DNA of 21,098 nt, taken from CAYQPF01 sp964419225 (GTDB lineage: Bacteria; Cloacimonadota; Cloacimonadia; Cloacimonadales; CAYQPF01). The position numbers and the translations under genes were made by a program. Shown here piece after piece: positions 15,334 to 21,098 of the stretch; position 1 is the stretch's first letter; the number at the start of each line of letters is the position of its first letter. The notes under the pieces were generated by a model, which was given only the letters and a program-made list of their open reading frames with translations, did no database searches and was not told the DNA's origin. The stretch is taken from contig CAYQPF010000090.1 of the NCBI GenBank assembly GCA_964419225.1, forward strand, positions 1 through 21,098, read 5' to 3'.

Positions 15334-17439
15334 TTACTTCATGAGGAGCATTTTTTTGATTTGAGAAGATCCCTTGGAAGTAAGTTTGTAGAAATATACA
15401 CCTGAGGCTACGTGTTTACCTGAATCATCGCTGCCTTTCCAAACGATACTGTGGTTTCCTTTTAGGAGTGATTCATTAAGTAGAGATTTAACTTTTTGTC
15501 CTTTGATGTTGTATATAGCTAAATCAACTTTACCATTGGTCGGCAGATTAAAAGAAATAGTAGTTTCCGGGTTGAAGGGATTAGGGTAGTTGTTGAGAGC
15601 TAAATCGGAATGATTTTGGGCAACATTTGTTTCAGCCAAAGTGCCATTTTCGTTATAAACAACTAATTGTGACCCGTTGCAGATCAATTTATTGTTGTAT
15701 TGATCTATGGTTAAAAGCTGATTTGTGTTATAAGAATCAGTATAAATCCAAGGGCTGGCAATAGTGAAAGTTGTGCCGTCAAACTTAAGCAGAGAATAAC
15801 CCGAGGTTAGCCAGAAGTTATTATCTGCGTCCTTAACCAGATCAGAAACACAATAAGCTGGTTGTGGAATAGGGAACGTAGTTAAAGCATTAAAATACTC
15901 ATGATAAAGATTGGCTCCGGCTGTAAACCAGAAATCATCTTCATTCAAAGGGAGAATCGTTGAAACATAGTTCGAATACATATCAGGATTAGCAATAGTA
16001 TGTTTTAAATCGAATGAAGTTCCATTGAAACAATATATTTTCCCGGTATTAGTTGAAAACCATTTGTTGTTGTCAGCATCAATCACAATTTGAGAGTTCG
16101 TTGATACTTGTTCATTTGAGGCATATTGGATTTGGTCATTTTCATAATAAGCCAAACGATTATTATAAACACACCAGAGTTTGTTCGCATTATCGAAAAT
16201 AATATTTTTGATAAAATAAGGACTGGTTGTGGCAATTTCAGGGTGGATAGTCCAAATGTTGCCATCAAAAGAGACAAATTTAACATAATTTTCAAAATTC
16301 ATTAGTGCCCAGAGAACACCCTGATTATCAAGAGTGAAATATGTCATTCTGGAAACATCAATTCCTGCATTTTCCTGAGTATAGTAAGTCCAGTTACTAT
16401 AATCATATTTAGCGAGACAGGCTTCTTTCATAGTCCAAAAACAGTTATTTTGCTGGTCATAGTCAATGCCTTCAAAGTTTCCTGTGAAAGCAAAATTTCC
16501 CGGATGAAGTGCTGAAGGCTCAGATCCATAGGGATTAAATAGGGTGAAATCATAATAGTTAGAGATATACATTCCATTACCAGAAGCACACATAGAATTA
16601 GCTGAGTAGGGTAGTTCTAAGATCTCAGGATTATACAAATCTACATATTTAAGATAAGTGTCATAGATCTGAATAAATAAATAAGAACCGAGGGATTTTA
16701 CCTGCTCAACTTTATAAAAATCTCCCATTACTGTAACAACTTCATTATTGAGGTTGAACAAACCGGCATAACATCCTAACCATAAACTACCGTCATAACT
16801 CCAATCCATGCTGTTCACCCAGCTGATATCACAACCATTTGTGCTGTCATATACTGCCCAGGAACTGCCTGTGTAATGACAAACTCCGCCACCCCAGGTA
16901 CCAACCCAGAAATAATCATTCTGCCTGTCTTTCAGAATAGAACTGATCCGGTTTGATGGAATTCCTGAGTTTGAAGTATTATGCTCAGTCCAGGTATTTG
17001 CTGCAATATCATATTCAAATAATCCATCTGAATAACTACCTATCCAAAGATAATTGTTTTCATCCAGATAAAGACTTGTAAGAGATGAAGCACCTAGGGG
17101 AGAATTGGTAGAATCAAAGACAACAGTTGTTGTACCATCAAATTTGTACAAGCCATGTTTGTTTTGGTAATCGTGACTAACAAACCAGATATTATCATTT
17201 TGATCAAGGAGTAATTCGCCGATGTAGGTTTCGTTTTGACCGGTAATAAAATATTCTTTTTCTTCGGTAACCTTATTGTATTTAACAATACCACTTTCGC
17301 TGCCGTACCAAAGGAATTGTCCATCATTGTAAATTTCAGAAGTTGGTTGACCATAAGAAAAATAGTCAAAATTGTGTGTTGCCATCAGTAAACAATTACA
17401 TATAAGTAATGCAAACAATAAAGAGAAGAGCTTTTTCAT
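15334..17439 (-). CDS. Secreted beta-propeller protein with type IX sorting tail
   Basis: 701 residues. Signal peptide 1-20 (KKLFSLLFALLICNCLLMA). Residues about 25-600 are repeated beta-propeller blades of the two-component-regulator-propeller kind, seen as recurring NxLWIGxxxxGLxxYD units (FLWYGSESGIVKYN, NLWIGSYSDGLFEYD as YLWIGSYSDGLFEYD, FWVGTWGGGVCHY, SLWLGCYAGLFNL, KWFSTNTGKIYCFN). The sensor kinases that usually carry these blades have a membrane helix and histidine kinase afterwards; neither is present. The protein instead ends with the FlgD-like sorting domain 617-701 (NYPNPFNPETT ... NIKGQKVKSLL ... SGVYFYKL ... MLLMK), similar to that of the C25 protein. It is probably exported and anchored at the cell surface, with a binding role that cannot be specified. 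Start supported by GGAGG 5 nt upstream. It stands alone on the minus strand. Confidence 0.88.
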   Translation of the reverse strand: MKKLFSLLFALLICNCLLMATHNFDYFSYGQPTSEIYNDGQFLWYGSESGIVKYNKVTEEKEYFITGQNETYIGELLLDQNDNIWFVSHDYQNKHGLYKFDGTTTVVFDSTNSPLGASSLTSLYLDENNYLWIGSYSDGLFEYDIAANTWTEHNTSNSGIPSNRISSILKDRQNDYFWVGTWGGGVCHYTGSSWAVYDSTNGCDISWVNSMDWSYDGSLWLGCYAGLFNLNNEVVTVMGDFYKVEQVKSLGSYLFIQIYDTYLKYVDLYNPEILELPYSANSMCASGNGMYISNYYDFTLFNPYGSEPSALHPGNFAFTGNFEGIDYDQQNNCFWTMKEACLAKYDYSNWTYYTQENAGIDVSRMTYFTLDNQGVLWALMNFENYVKFVSFDGNIWTIHPEIATTSPYFIKNIIFDNANKLWCVYNNRLAYYENDQIQYASNEQVSTNSQIVIDADNNKWFSTNTGKIYCFNGTSFDLKHTIANPDMYSNYVSTILPLNEDDFWFTAGANLYHEYFNALTTFPIPQPAYCVSDLVKDADNNFWLTSGYSLLKFDGTTFTIASPWIYTDSYNTNQLLTIDQYNNKLICNGSQLVVYNENGTLAETNVAQNHSDLALNNYPNPFNPETTISFNLPTNGKVDLAIYNIKGQKVKSLLNESLLKGNHSIVWKGSDDSGKHVASGVYFYKLTSKGSSQIKKMLLMK

Positions 17440-17557
17440 ATAACCTCCAAGTAAAATAAATTTTTAAACAATTCCATATTAGGAGCAATTAATGTTCCAT
17501 AAAGTTAACGATTCGAGAAACTCACAGTCACGGGATTGGCTTTTAGCGAAATACTTG

Positions 17558-17585
17558 TTGACATAAAAGTAGGATAAGATATTTT
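17558..17585 (+). promoter_or_regulatory. Promoter of structured element, copy 1
   Basis: TTGACA (17558-17563), a 16-nt spacer and TATTTT (17580-17585). TTGACA starts exactly 59 nt before the mini-ORF ATG, the same distance as in copy 2. Confidence 0.7.
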
Positions 17586-17616
17586 AAATTCATAATTTAA
17601 AAATAAGGAGGCTAAA

Positions 17617-17658
17617 ATGTTAAGACGGAAAGAAATGCAAGGAGTTGCAGTAGTTTAA
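17617..17658 (+). CDS. 13-residue mini-ORF MLRRKEMQGVAVV, copy 1
   Basis: ATG lies 5 nt after AAGGAGG (17605-17611), an excellent ribosome binding site, and TAA follows after 13 codons. The peptide is a basic head plus a hydrophobic GVAVV end, too short to be a membrane segment. Copy 2 encodes MLNRKEMQGVAVV. The last 10 codons are identical at DNA level, so peptide-level and RNA-level selection cannot be told apart. It could be a leader peptide, a small signal, or simply RNA sequence that looks coding. Confidence 0.5.
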   Translation: MLRRKEMQGVAVV

Positions 17659-17738
17659 TACCGATCCTTATTTTTGAAATGATTTATTAATTAACCGTAA
17701 ATTCGGGCTGAATACGGTTTTAGATTATAGATAATTTT

Positions 17739-17770
17739 ACGGGATTGGTGCGGAACCATTCCCGTTTTTT
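17739..17770 (+). terminator. Terminator C of element copy 1
   Basis: ACGGGATTGGT, loop GCGGA, ACCATTCCCGT, then a run of T. One conserved T-T mismatch sits inside an otherwise complete 11-bp stem. Confidence 0.85.
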
Positions 17771-17782
17771 ATTGCTGAGCAA

Positions 17783-17816
17783 AGCTCAGGGGAATGAGTT
17801 CCTCTGAGCTTTTTTT
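17783..17816 (+). terminator. Terminator D of element copy 1
   Basis: AGCTCAGGGGAA, loop TGAG, TTCCTCTGAGCT: a 12-bp stem with one G-T pair, followed by TTTTTT. It lies 12 nt after terminator C, so two strong terminators stand in tandem. Confidence 0.9.
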
Positions 17817-17818
17817 AT

Positions 17819-17881
17819 TTCCCGAAAATTGTGCGTAGGAATTGGGCTGACGTGGGAGTCAGCCCCTACAAGGATCGGGAA
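17819..17881. repeat. REP-like palindromic insertion
   Basis: An outer inverted repeat TTCCCGA (17819-17825) and TCGGGAA (17875-17881) encloses GTAGG-AATT-GGGCTGAC, loop GTGGGA, GTCAGCCC-CTAC (17835-17869), with an 8-bp perfect central stem. Copy 2 of the element passes directly from terminator D to the CAGCCCAAAAGGAG box, so these bases are extra in copy 1 and look like a small inserted palindrome. Confidence 0.65.
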
Positions 17882-17905
17882 CAGATCAGCCCAAAAGGAG
17901 TAATT

Positions 17906-18025
17906 ATGGAGACAGAAGAGACAACCTCAAGGTTGTCAGAAATATTATGGAGAAAAGCTGGGAACAGGAAAGAATTACCTGAACCCAGGATCAAGCAATC
18001 ACAAAAGTTTCAGGAGGAAATATGA
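17906..18025 (+). pseudogene. rsgA N-terminal fragment forming a 39-residue ORF coupled to the next gene
   Basis: METEETTSRLSEILWRKAGN plus RKELP matches residues 42-66 of the rsgA product at 20601 (METEETTAVLSDILWKGAKN, RKELP); the 75-bp DNA match is clear. After KELP the sequence is unrelated (EPRIKQSQKFQEEI). The ORF has AAAAGGAG 5 nt before its ATG, and its TGA overlaps the ATG of the DUF5916 gene as ATGA, a classical coupling arrangement. As a GTPase it is dead. It may survive as a translated upstream ORF that feeds ribosomes to the DUF5916 start. Confidence 0.75.
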
Positions 18026-20049
18026 AGCAATTTTTACTAGTAATATTACTAAGTTTTTTTATTTTACCTTATTATACAGTTAATACTCAATTGGAATCTA
18101 AACTAAAAGTAAGAGAGTTTGTATCTATTCAACCAGATACGAAGTCTCCTGTTCCAGATTCAACTGTGTGTGAAGTTTCTTATGACAAAGAAAATGTATA
18201 TTTCTCGTGGGTAGTCAAAAAGCAAACAGGATTTTCAATAGTTAAGAAAGGGCGGAAAGACGAAATTCAGGACACTGATTTCTTAAGAGCACAAATTACT
18301 ACTCTCCCAGGAGATAATTTCTGTTATGTTTTCTATGTATTTCCAGATGGATCTACGGTAGATGCTATTCGTGATGCTGATTTTAACCTCAGTACAGAAT
18401 GGGACAGTCACTTCAGGGCAGAAAACACATTCACAGACAGTCTTTGGAATTGCCGGATGATCATACCTTTCAAAGATCTTAGATATGAAGGTACTCCGCC
18501 TTATCAATGGAATGTTTCATTCTGCCGTCAATATTACTTAAGCAATGAGCTATTTTCAGCTCCTTTTATGAGTATTAGCCAAATGGGGCGTGATTATTTC
18601 AAAAGCGGATATCCTTTATCGATAAATGAGCTACTGCCGATAAAACTCAACATACAGATTATCCCTTATTTTACGCCAGCTTATGATATCAAAGACAAAG
18701 AAACAAAATATGGTAAAGATCAGTTAGGGTGTGACTTTAGTTTTAAGCCAAGATCCTTAATGAACTTCAAGCTTTCAGTTAATCCTGATTTTTCTGATGT
18801 TCCTATTGATCGGGCTCAAAACAATTTCAATCTCAAGTATGAACCATTCTACAATGAAAACAGATATTTTTTTATAGAAGACCTCGATGTTTTCGATATT
18901 GAAACCGATGTGTTCTATTCCCGAAACATTATCCAACCCGAAATCGCTGCAAAATTGACTGACACTTCTGATGATTTCACTTATGGAGCAATGTTTTGCA
19001 AGGACAAAAACTCGGATGCACAGGAGTTTAAAAACAACTATTATATGTTACTTACCGATAAGCTCAAATGGGAAGACAAGGATTTAGCAAGCTCAGCTGT
19101 AATTATGAAAAATGATACTTTTGAAAATTACGTTTTTATGTTAAATCCGGCTTACTACTTTAGCCCAACTGCCAGTATAGCTTGGGATAACAGCATCACA
19201 TTGTATCATGATTCCTCAGATGTAAAAAAGGGATTGGATACTTTTTTTACACTCAGTTCCAGAAAAGACGAACTAAGCAGGTATTTCAAGTTAGGATTCT
19301 ATACAAAAGATTTTATAGCCAAAATGGGAAGAATATACGATCCCAGTATTGCCTATGGTGAAGTTAATTACAGCTTTTCTAAATATGGATACAAAGAATG
19401 GGAGGATTTTGAATTTACATGGTGGTTAGAACCTACCCTAACAACGAAAACATTCGCTCTTTACAAAGTCAATACCGGCATATATCTAAAGCTTGATCCC
19501 AAGGGCTCATTTTATTCTGACTTTAATCTCTCGTACACCTTACTCAAGGAAAACGATAAAGTCCACCGGCTTCCTCAAGCAAGGAACTATATCAGTTCTT
19601 CGCTGAAAGAGCAAAATCTTTATCTGAGTATGATGTATAGCTTTGGTCAGGAATACAACTATGATTTAATGAAGACAGCAATATTTGCTTACATTGAACC
19701 CAGTATTGATTTCAAGCCACTTCAGTACTTGAACTTCTATGGCAGTGTACTTCTGTATCAATACCCATATCTCAGTAATACAGATAATCAGATCGTGGAT
19801 GATTTTTTCCATATTATCAATATAGAAGTTAAGAATTATCTTACTCAAGATATTAGTGTTTCCTCCGGATTACGCTATAGTCAGTATTTTACGGGTAATT
19901 ATGGTTATTATTCCAATGTACAGTATGAAGTGAATCAGGATGTGTCAATATATGGCGGAGTATCTAAAGGAGCAGGGAGTATTGAACACCGGTGGGTTAC
20001 TGATTATAATACCATTTTTATGAAGTTTCGGGCAGTATTAAATATTTAA
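18022..20049 (+). CDS. DUF5916-type outer-membrane protein with CBM9-like N-terminus
   Basis: 675 residues. Signal peptide 1-21 (KQFLLVILLSFFILPYYTVNT). Residues about 25-200 resemble the CBM9/DOMON-like beta-sandwich at the front of DUF5916 proteins (CEVSYDKENVYFSWVV, FCYVFYVFPDGSTVDAI, IPFKDLRYEG, WNVSFCRQYY). From about 205 to the end alternating amphipathic strands suggest an outer-membrane barrel. The family signature NPDFSDVPIDRAQNNFN ... YEPFYNENRYFFIE lies at 253-286, matching the usual DFSQVEAD..Q.NL..FPLFFPEKRPFFLE. The role is unknown; surface binding or uptake of carbohydrate-like compounds is a guess from the CBM9-like part. AGGAGG lies 4 nt before ATG, and the start overlaps the stop of the rsgA-fragment ORF. 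No terminator of its own is seen before the promoter of element copy 2. Confidence 0.85.
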   Translation: MKQFLLVILLSFFILPYYTVNTQLESKLKVREFVSIQPDTKSPVPDSTVCEVSYDKENVYFSWVVKKQTGFSIVKKGRKDEIQDTDFLRAQITTLPGDNFCYVFYVFPDGSTVDAIRDADFNLSTEWDSHFRAENTFTDSLWNCRMIIPFKDLRYEGTPPYQWNVSFCRQYYLSNELFSAPFMSISQMGRDYFKSGYPLSINELLPIKLNIQIIPYFTPAYDIKDKETKYGKDQLGCDFSFKPRSLMNFKLSVNPDFSDVPIDRAQNNFNLKYEPFYNENRYFFIEDLDVFDIETDVFYSRNIIQPEIAAKLTDTSDDFTYGAMFCKDKNSDAQEFKNNYYMLLTDKLKWEDKDLASSAVIMKNDTFENYVFMLNPAYYFSPTASIAWDNSITLYHDSSDVKKGLDTFFTLSSRKDELSRYFKLGFYTKDFIAKMGRIYDPSIAYGEVNYSFSKYGYKEWEDFEFTWWLEPTLTTKTFALYKVNTGIYLKLDPKGSFYSDFNLSYTLLKENDKVHRLPQARNYISSSLKEQNLYLSMMYSFGQEYNYDLMKTAIFAYIEPSIDFKPLQYLNFYGSVLLYQYPYLSNTDNQIVDDFFHIINIEVKNYLTQDISVSSGLRYSQYFTGNYGYYSNVQYEVNQDVSIYGGVSKGAGSIEHRWVTDYNTIFMKFRAVLNI

Positions 20050-20066
20050 AGTATGTGAATAAGTTC

Positions 20067-20094
20067 TTGACAAGGAATCTAAGAACAATAATAT
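20067..20094 (+). promoter_or_regulatory. Promoter of structured element, copy 2
   Basis: TTGACA (20067-20072), a 16-nt spacer and TAATAT (20089-20094), the best sigma-70-like match in the window. TTGACA is 59 nt before the mini-ORF ATG. Confidence 0.8.
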
Positions 20095-20125
20095 GTGTGC
20101 ATAATAAAAAAATAAGGAGGCAAAT

Positions 20126-20167
20126 ATGTTAAACAGGAAAGAAATGCAAGGAGTTGCAGTAGTTTAA
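20126..20167 (+). CDS. 13-residue mini-ORF MLNRKEMQGVAVV, copy 2
   Basis: AAGGAGG (20114-20120) and a 5-nt spacer precede the ATG; TAA ends it. It differs from copy 1 by three adjacent bases that change one residue (Arg to Asn) and leave the next Arg (CGG to AGG) unchanged. Confidence 0.5.
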   Translation: MLNRKEMQGVAVV

Positions 20168-20241
20168 TACCGATCCTTATTTTTTGAGATGATTTATAAT
20201 TAACCGTAAATTCGGGCTGAATGCGGTTATAGATATTATTG

Positions 20242-20273
20242 CGGGATCGGTGTGGAACCGTTCCCGTTTTTTT
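20242..20273 (+). terminator. Terminator C of element copy 2
   Basis: CGGGATCGGT, loop GTGGA, ACCGTTCCCG, TTTTTTT. The T-T mismatch is kept. Compared with copy 1, the pair T:A is replaced by C:G. Confidence 0.88.
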
Positions 20274-20285
20274 ATTGCTGAGTAA

Positions 20286-20318
20286 AGCTCAGGGGAATGC
20301 GTTCCTCTGAGCTTTTTT
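20286..20318 (+). terminator. Terminator D of element copy 2
   Basis: AGCTCAGGGGAA, loop TGCG, TTCCTCTGAGCT, then a T run. The stem is identical to copy 1 and only one loop base differs. Confidence 0.9.
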
Positions 20319-20343
20319 ATTATTCAGCCCAAAAGGAGGAAAA

Positions 20344-20397
20344 ATGATTGTGAATGAATTACTTATGAAGCAAGAACGAGGGATCTTAATTCAGTAG
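20344..20397 (+). CDS. 17-residue ORF with a strong ribosome binding site, possibly a truncated gene start
   Basis: AAAAGGAGG and a 5-nt spacer precede an ATG opening MIVNELLMKQERGILIQ, then TAG. Right after the stop the dispersed spacer repeat begins, so this may be the first codons of a gene cut off by a repeat insertion. I do not recognise the peptide. Confidence 0.3.
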   Translation: MIVNELLMKQERGILIQ

Positions 20398-20515
20398 CCA
20401 GTGGAGACGGAAAATAGTCGTCAGTGGGAATGGACTAAATGGACATTATGGACTATATGGACTATATGTGAAAAAGTGAAACCCACAGAAAAAGTAAAGG
20501 ATGGTAGTCGTCAGT
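20398..20515. repeat. Dispersed spacer repeat with a 9-bp ATGGACNNN array
   Basis: AGTCGTCAGTGGGAATG leads into four 9-bp units (20430-20465: ATGGACTAA, ATGGACATT, ATGGACTAT, ATGGACTAT), then GTGAAAAAGTGAAACCC (20468-20484), GAAAAAGTAAAGG, and a second GTAGTCGTCAGTG at 20503-20515. AGTCGTCAGTG therefore brackets the block as a direct repeat. Parts recur at 12228-12309 and 15237-15272. Confidence 0.75.
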
Positions 20516-20531
20516 GTGTAGAGAATTAAGG

Positions 20532-20600
20532 GATTCCTCAGTGAGAAGAGCCTGTTAATGGCTAATAGGCAGAAGAATCATGATAGATTATGGAGGAATC
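20532..20600 (+). promoter_or_regulatory. rsgA leader hairpin covering the Shine-Dalgarno
   Basis: GATTCCTC (20532-20539) is perfectly complementary to GAGGAATC (20593-20600), which contains the rsgA ribosome binding site directly before the ATG. The 53-nt loop makes the stem only moderately stable. It may tune translation but is unproven. Confidence 0.35.
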
Positions 20601-21098
20601 ATGTTTAGTTTGAAAGAACTTGGTTGGAATGAGACTTTAGAAAAAGCCTTTCAACCCTATAAAGAGAAGAATTGCATCCCTGCTAGAGTAAGTCAGGAGA
20701 TGCGAAATCTGTACGGAATACTAATGGAAACAGAAGAGACAACCGCAGTGTTGTCTGATATATTATGGAAAGGAGCCAAAAACAGGAAAGAATTACCTGC
20801 GATTGGGGATTGGGTGGTCATCGAAAAGAAGCATGCTAAAGATCCTTATAAGATCATGCACATCCTGCCCAGGAAGAGTTGTTTTTCCCGGAAAGCCAAG
20901 AATACTTTTGGCAGGAATTTCGATAAGGCCGGCAGTTCGGATGAGCAGATCTTATCTACCAATGTGGATCTGGTATTTTTGGTCATAGGGTTGAATTTTG
21001 ATTTTAATCTGCGAATGATCGAGAGATACTTGTTCTTGATTATGGAGAGCGGTGCGGATGCCGTGGGCATGAAGATCGCGGAGCAGTTCTCTCGCGCC
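20601..21098 (+). CDS. rsgA: Ribosome small subunit-dependent GTPase RsgA, 5' part only
   Basis: Circularly permuted GTPase that checks and releases the maturing 30S subunit. The first 166 codons are in the window, with GGAGG 4 nt before ATG. An N-terminal OB-fold is visible: LKELGWNETLEKAF, IPARVSQEMRNLYG, ELPAIGDWVVIE, then HILPRKSCFSRKA. The start of the GTPase domain follows: STNVDLVFLVIGLNFDFNLR, IERYLFLIMESGAD. The family then has a PVVVLNKxD-type stretch containing the G4 motif. Here the last 13 codons (21060-21098) read AVGMKIAEQFSRA instead, in markedly GC-richer DNA, so the very end may be foreign or an assembly artefact. Identity up to residue 153 is secure. Confidence 0.9.
   Translation, partial: MFSLKELGWNETLEKAFQPYKEKNCIPARVSQEMRNLYGILMETEETTAVLSDILWKGAKNRKELPAIGDWVVIEKKHAKDPYKIMHILPRKSCFSRKAKNTFGRNFDKAGSSDEQILSTNVDLVFLVIGLNFDFNLRMIERYLFLIMESGADAVGMKIAEQFSRA

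Larger units (their letters stand above)
17599..17816 (+). ncRNA. Conserved structured transcript, copy 1 (undescribed element)
   Basis: About 218 nt, strongly similar to 20106-20318. In order: stem A AAAAATAAGGA (17599-17609) with TCCTTATTTTT (17665-17675), enclosing a 13-codon ORF and taking in the start of its AAGGAGG; inside it a hairpin TGCAA-GGAG-TTGCA (17636-17649); stem B AACCGTA (17693-17699) with TACGGTT (17713-17719) around a loop containing TCGGGCTGAA, invariant between copies; terminator C (17739-17770); and terminator D (17783-17816). CTGAGC-AAA-GCTCAG (17775-17789) could form instead of the left arm of terminator D. Two of the differences from copy 2 inside stems preserve pairing. 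I do not recognise it as a known riboswitch, T-box or 6S-like RNA. It may be a small RNA, a micro-peptide mRNA or a leader that attenuates downstream genes. Confidence 0.72.
20106..20318 (+). ncRNA. Conserved structured transcript, copy 2 (undescribed element)
   Basis: Same architecture as 17599-17816. Stem A is AAAAAATAAGGA (20107-20118) with TCCTTATTTTTT (20174-20185), one pair longer than copy 1. Stem B is AACCGTA (20202-20208) with TGCGGTT (20222-20228); the one change gives a T-G wobble. Terminator C keeps pairing through a T:A to C:G double change. The GGAG-loop hairpin inside the ORF is unchanged. The 5' flank before the SD and the exact promoter sequence differ, while distances hold. 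After terminator D comes CAGCCCAAAAGGAG, as in copy 1, about 280 nt before rsgA. Confidence 0.72.

Noticed and set aside
15334..17439. Beta-propeller protein as a hybrid two-component sensor kinase
   Set aside because: It has no transmembrane helix after the propeller and no kinase or receiver domain; a sorting tail ends the protein.
20067..20318. Element as a T-box, known riboswitch or CRISPR leader
   Set aside because: There is no T-box TGGNACCGCG sequence, no ligand-core motif I know, and no repeat-spacer array anywhere in the window.

Overview
The window is AT-rich DNA from an anaerobic, Gram-negative-type bacterium of the Fibrobacterota/Chlorobiota/Bacteroidota neighbourhood, and it most resembles Cloacimonadota. 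This rests on two large secreted proteins that end in an NPFNP...GxxVxxLL...W.G.D..G..VASGIYFYKL...KKMLLLK tail (FlgD-like Ig fold, type IX secretion sorting domain), C10 and C25 cysteine peptidases, a DUF5916 outer-membrane barrel and strong AGGAGG ribosome binding sites. The taxon is an inference from gene content. Both window ends look cut.

Layout. 14-6985 (minus): a C10 peptidase lacking its catalytic-His half, and a 1904-residue C25 (gingipain-like) multidomain protein whose expected catalytic His is Phe. 6986-7591: a spacer holding a decayed methyltransferase 3' end. 7592-9886 (plus): a chemoreceptor with a Cache sensor and a Cys-rich insert after HAMP. 9960-13103: an accessory patch with a SAM-dependent methyltransferase (minus), a divergent 384-residue exported protein of an unnamed family, a frameshifted and truncated radical SAM gene, and a 94%-identical copy of the methyltransferase 5' end carrying a 30-bp micro-insertion. 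13278-15179: a DEAD-box RNA helicase with a DbpA-like domain and an RGG/RD tail. 15334-17439 (minus): a secreted beta-propeller with a sorting tail. 18022-20049 (plus): a DUF5916 barrel protein. 20601-end: the 5' part of rsgA.

The most interesting signal is a roughly 220-nt transcription unit present twice, at 17558-17816 and 20067-20318. Each copy has a TTGACA promoter exactly 59 nt before an ATG, a 13-codon ORF whose Shine-Dalgarno lies in an 11-12 bp stem, a small hairpin showing GGAG in its loop, a 7-bp hairpin, and two tandem intrinsic terminators. Differences between the copies fall in loops or keep pairing, including a T:A to C:G covariation. Each copy is followed by the same CAGCCCAAAAGGAG box and then by rsgA sequence: a 75-bp remnant after copy 1 and the real gene after copy 2. 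This looks like an undescribed small RNA, micro-peptide mRNA or leader element duplicated together with the start of rsgA.

The second candidate system is the 384-residue protein, radical SAM enzyme and methyltransferase, which may be a protein-modification cassette; here it is visibly decaying. Several short dispersed repeats (9-bp ATGGACNNN arrays, a GTGAAAAAGTGAAACC spacer and palindromes) show that the intergenic DNA is rearranged often.
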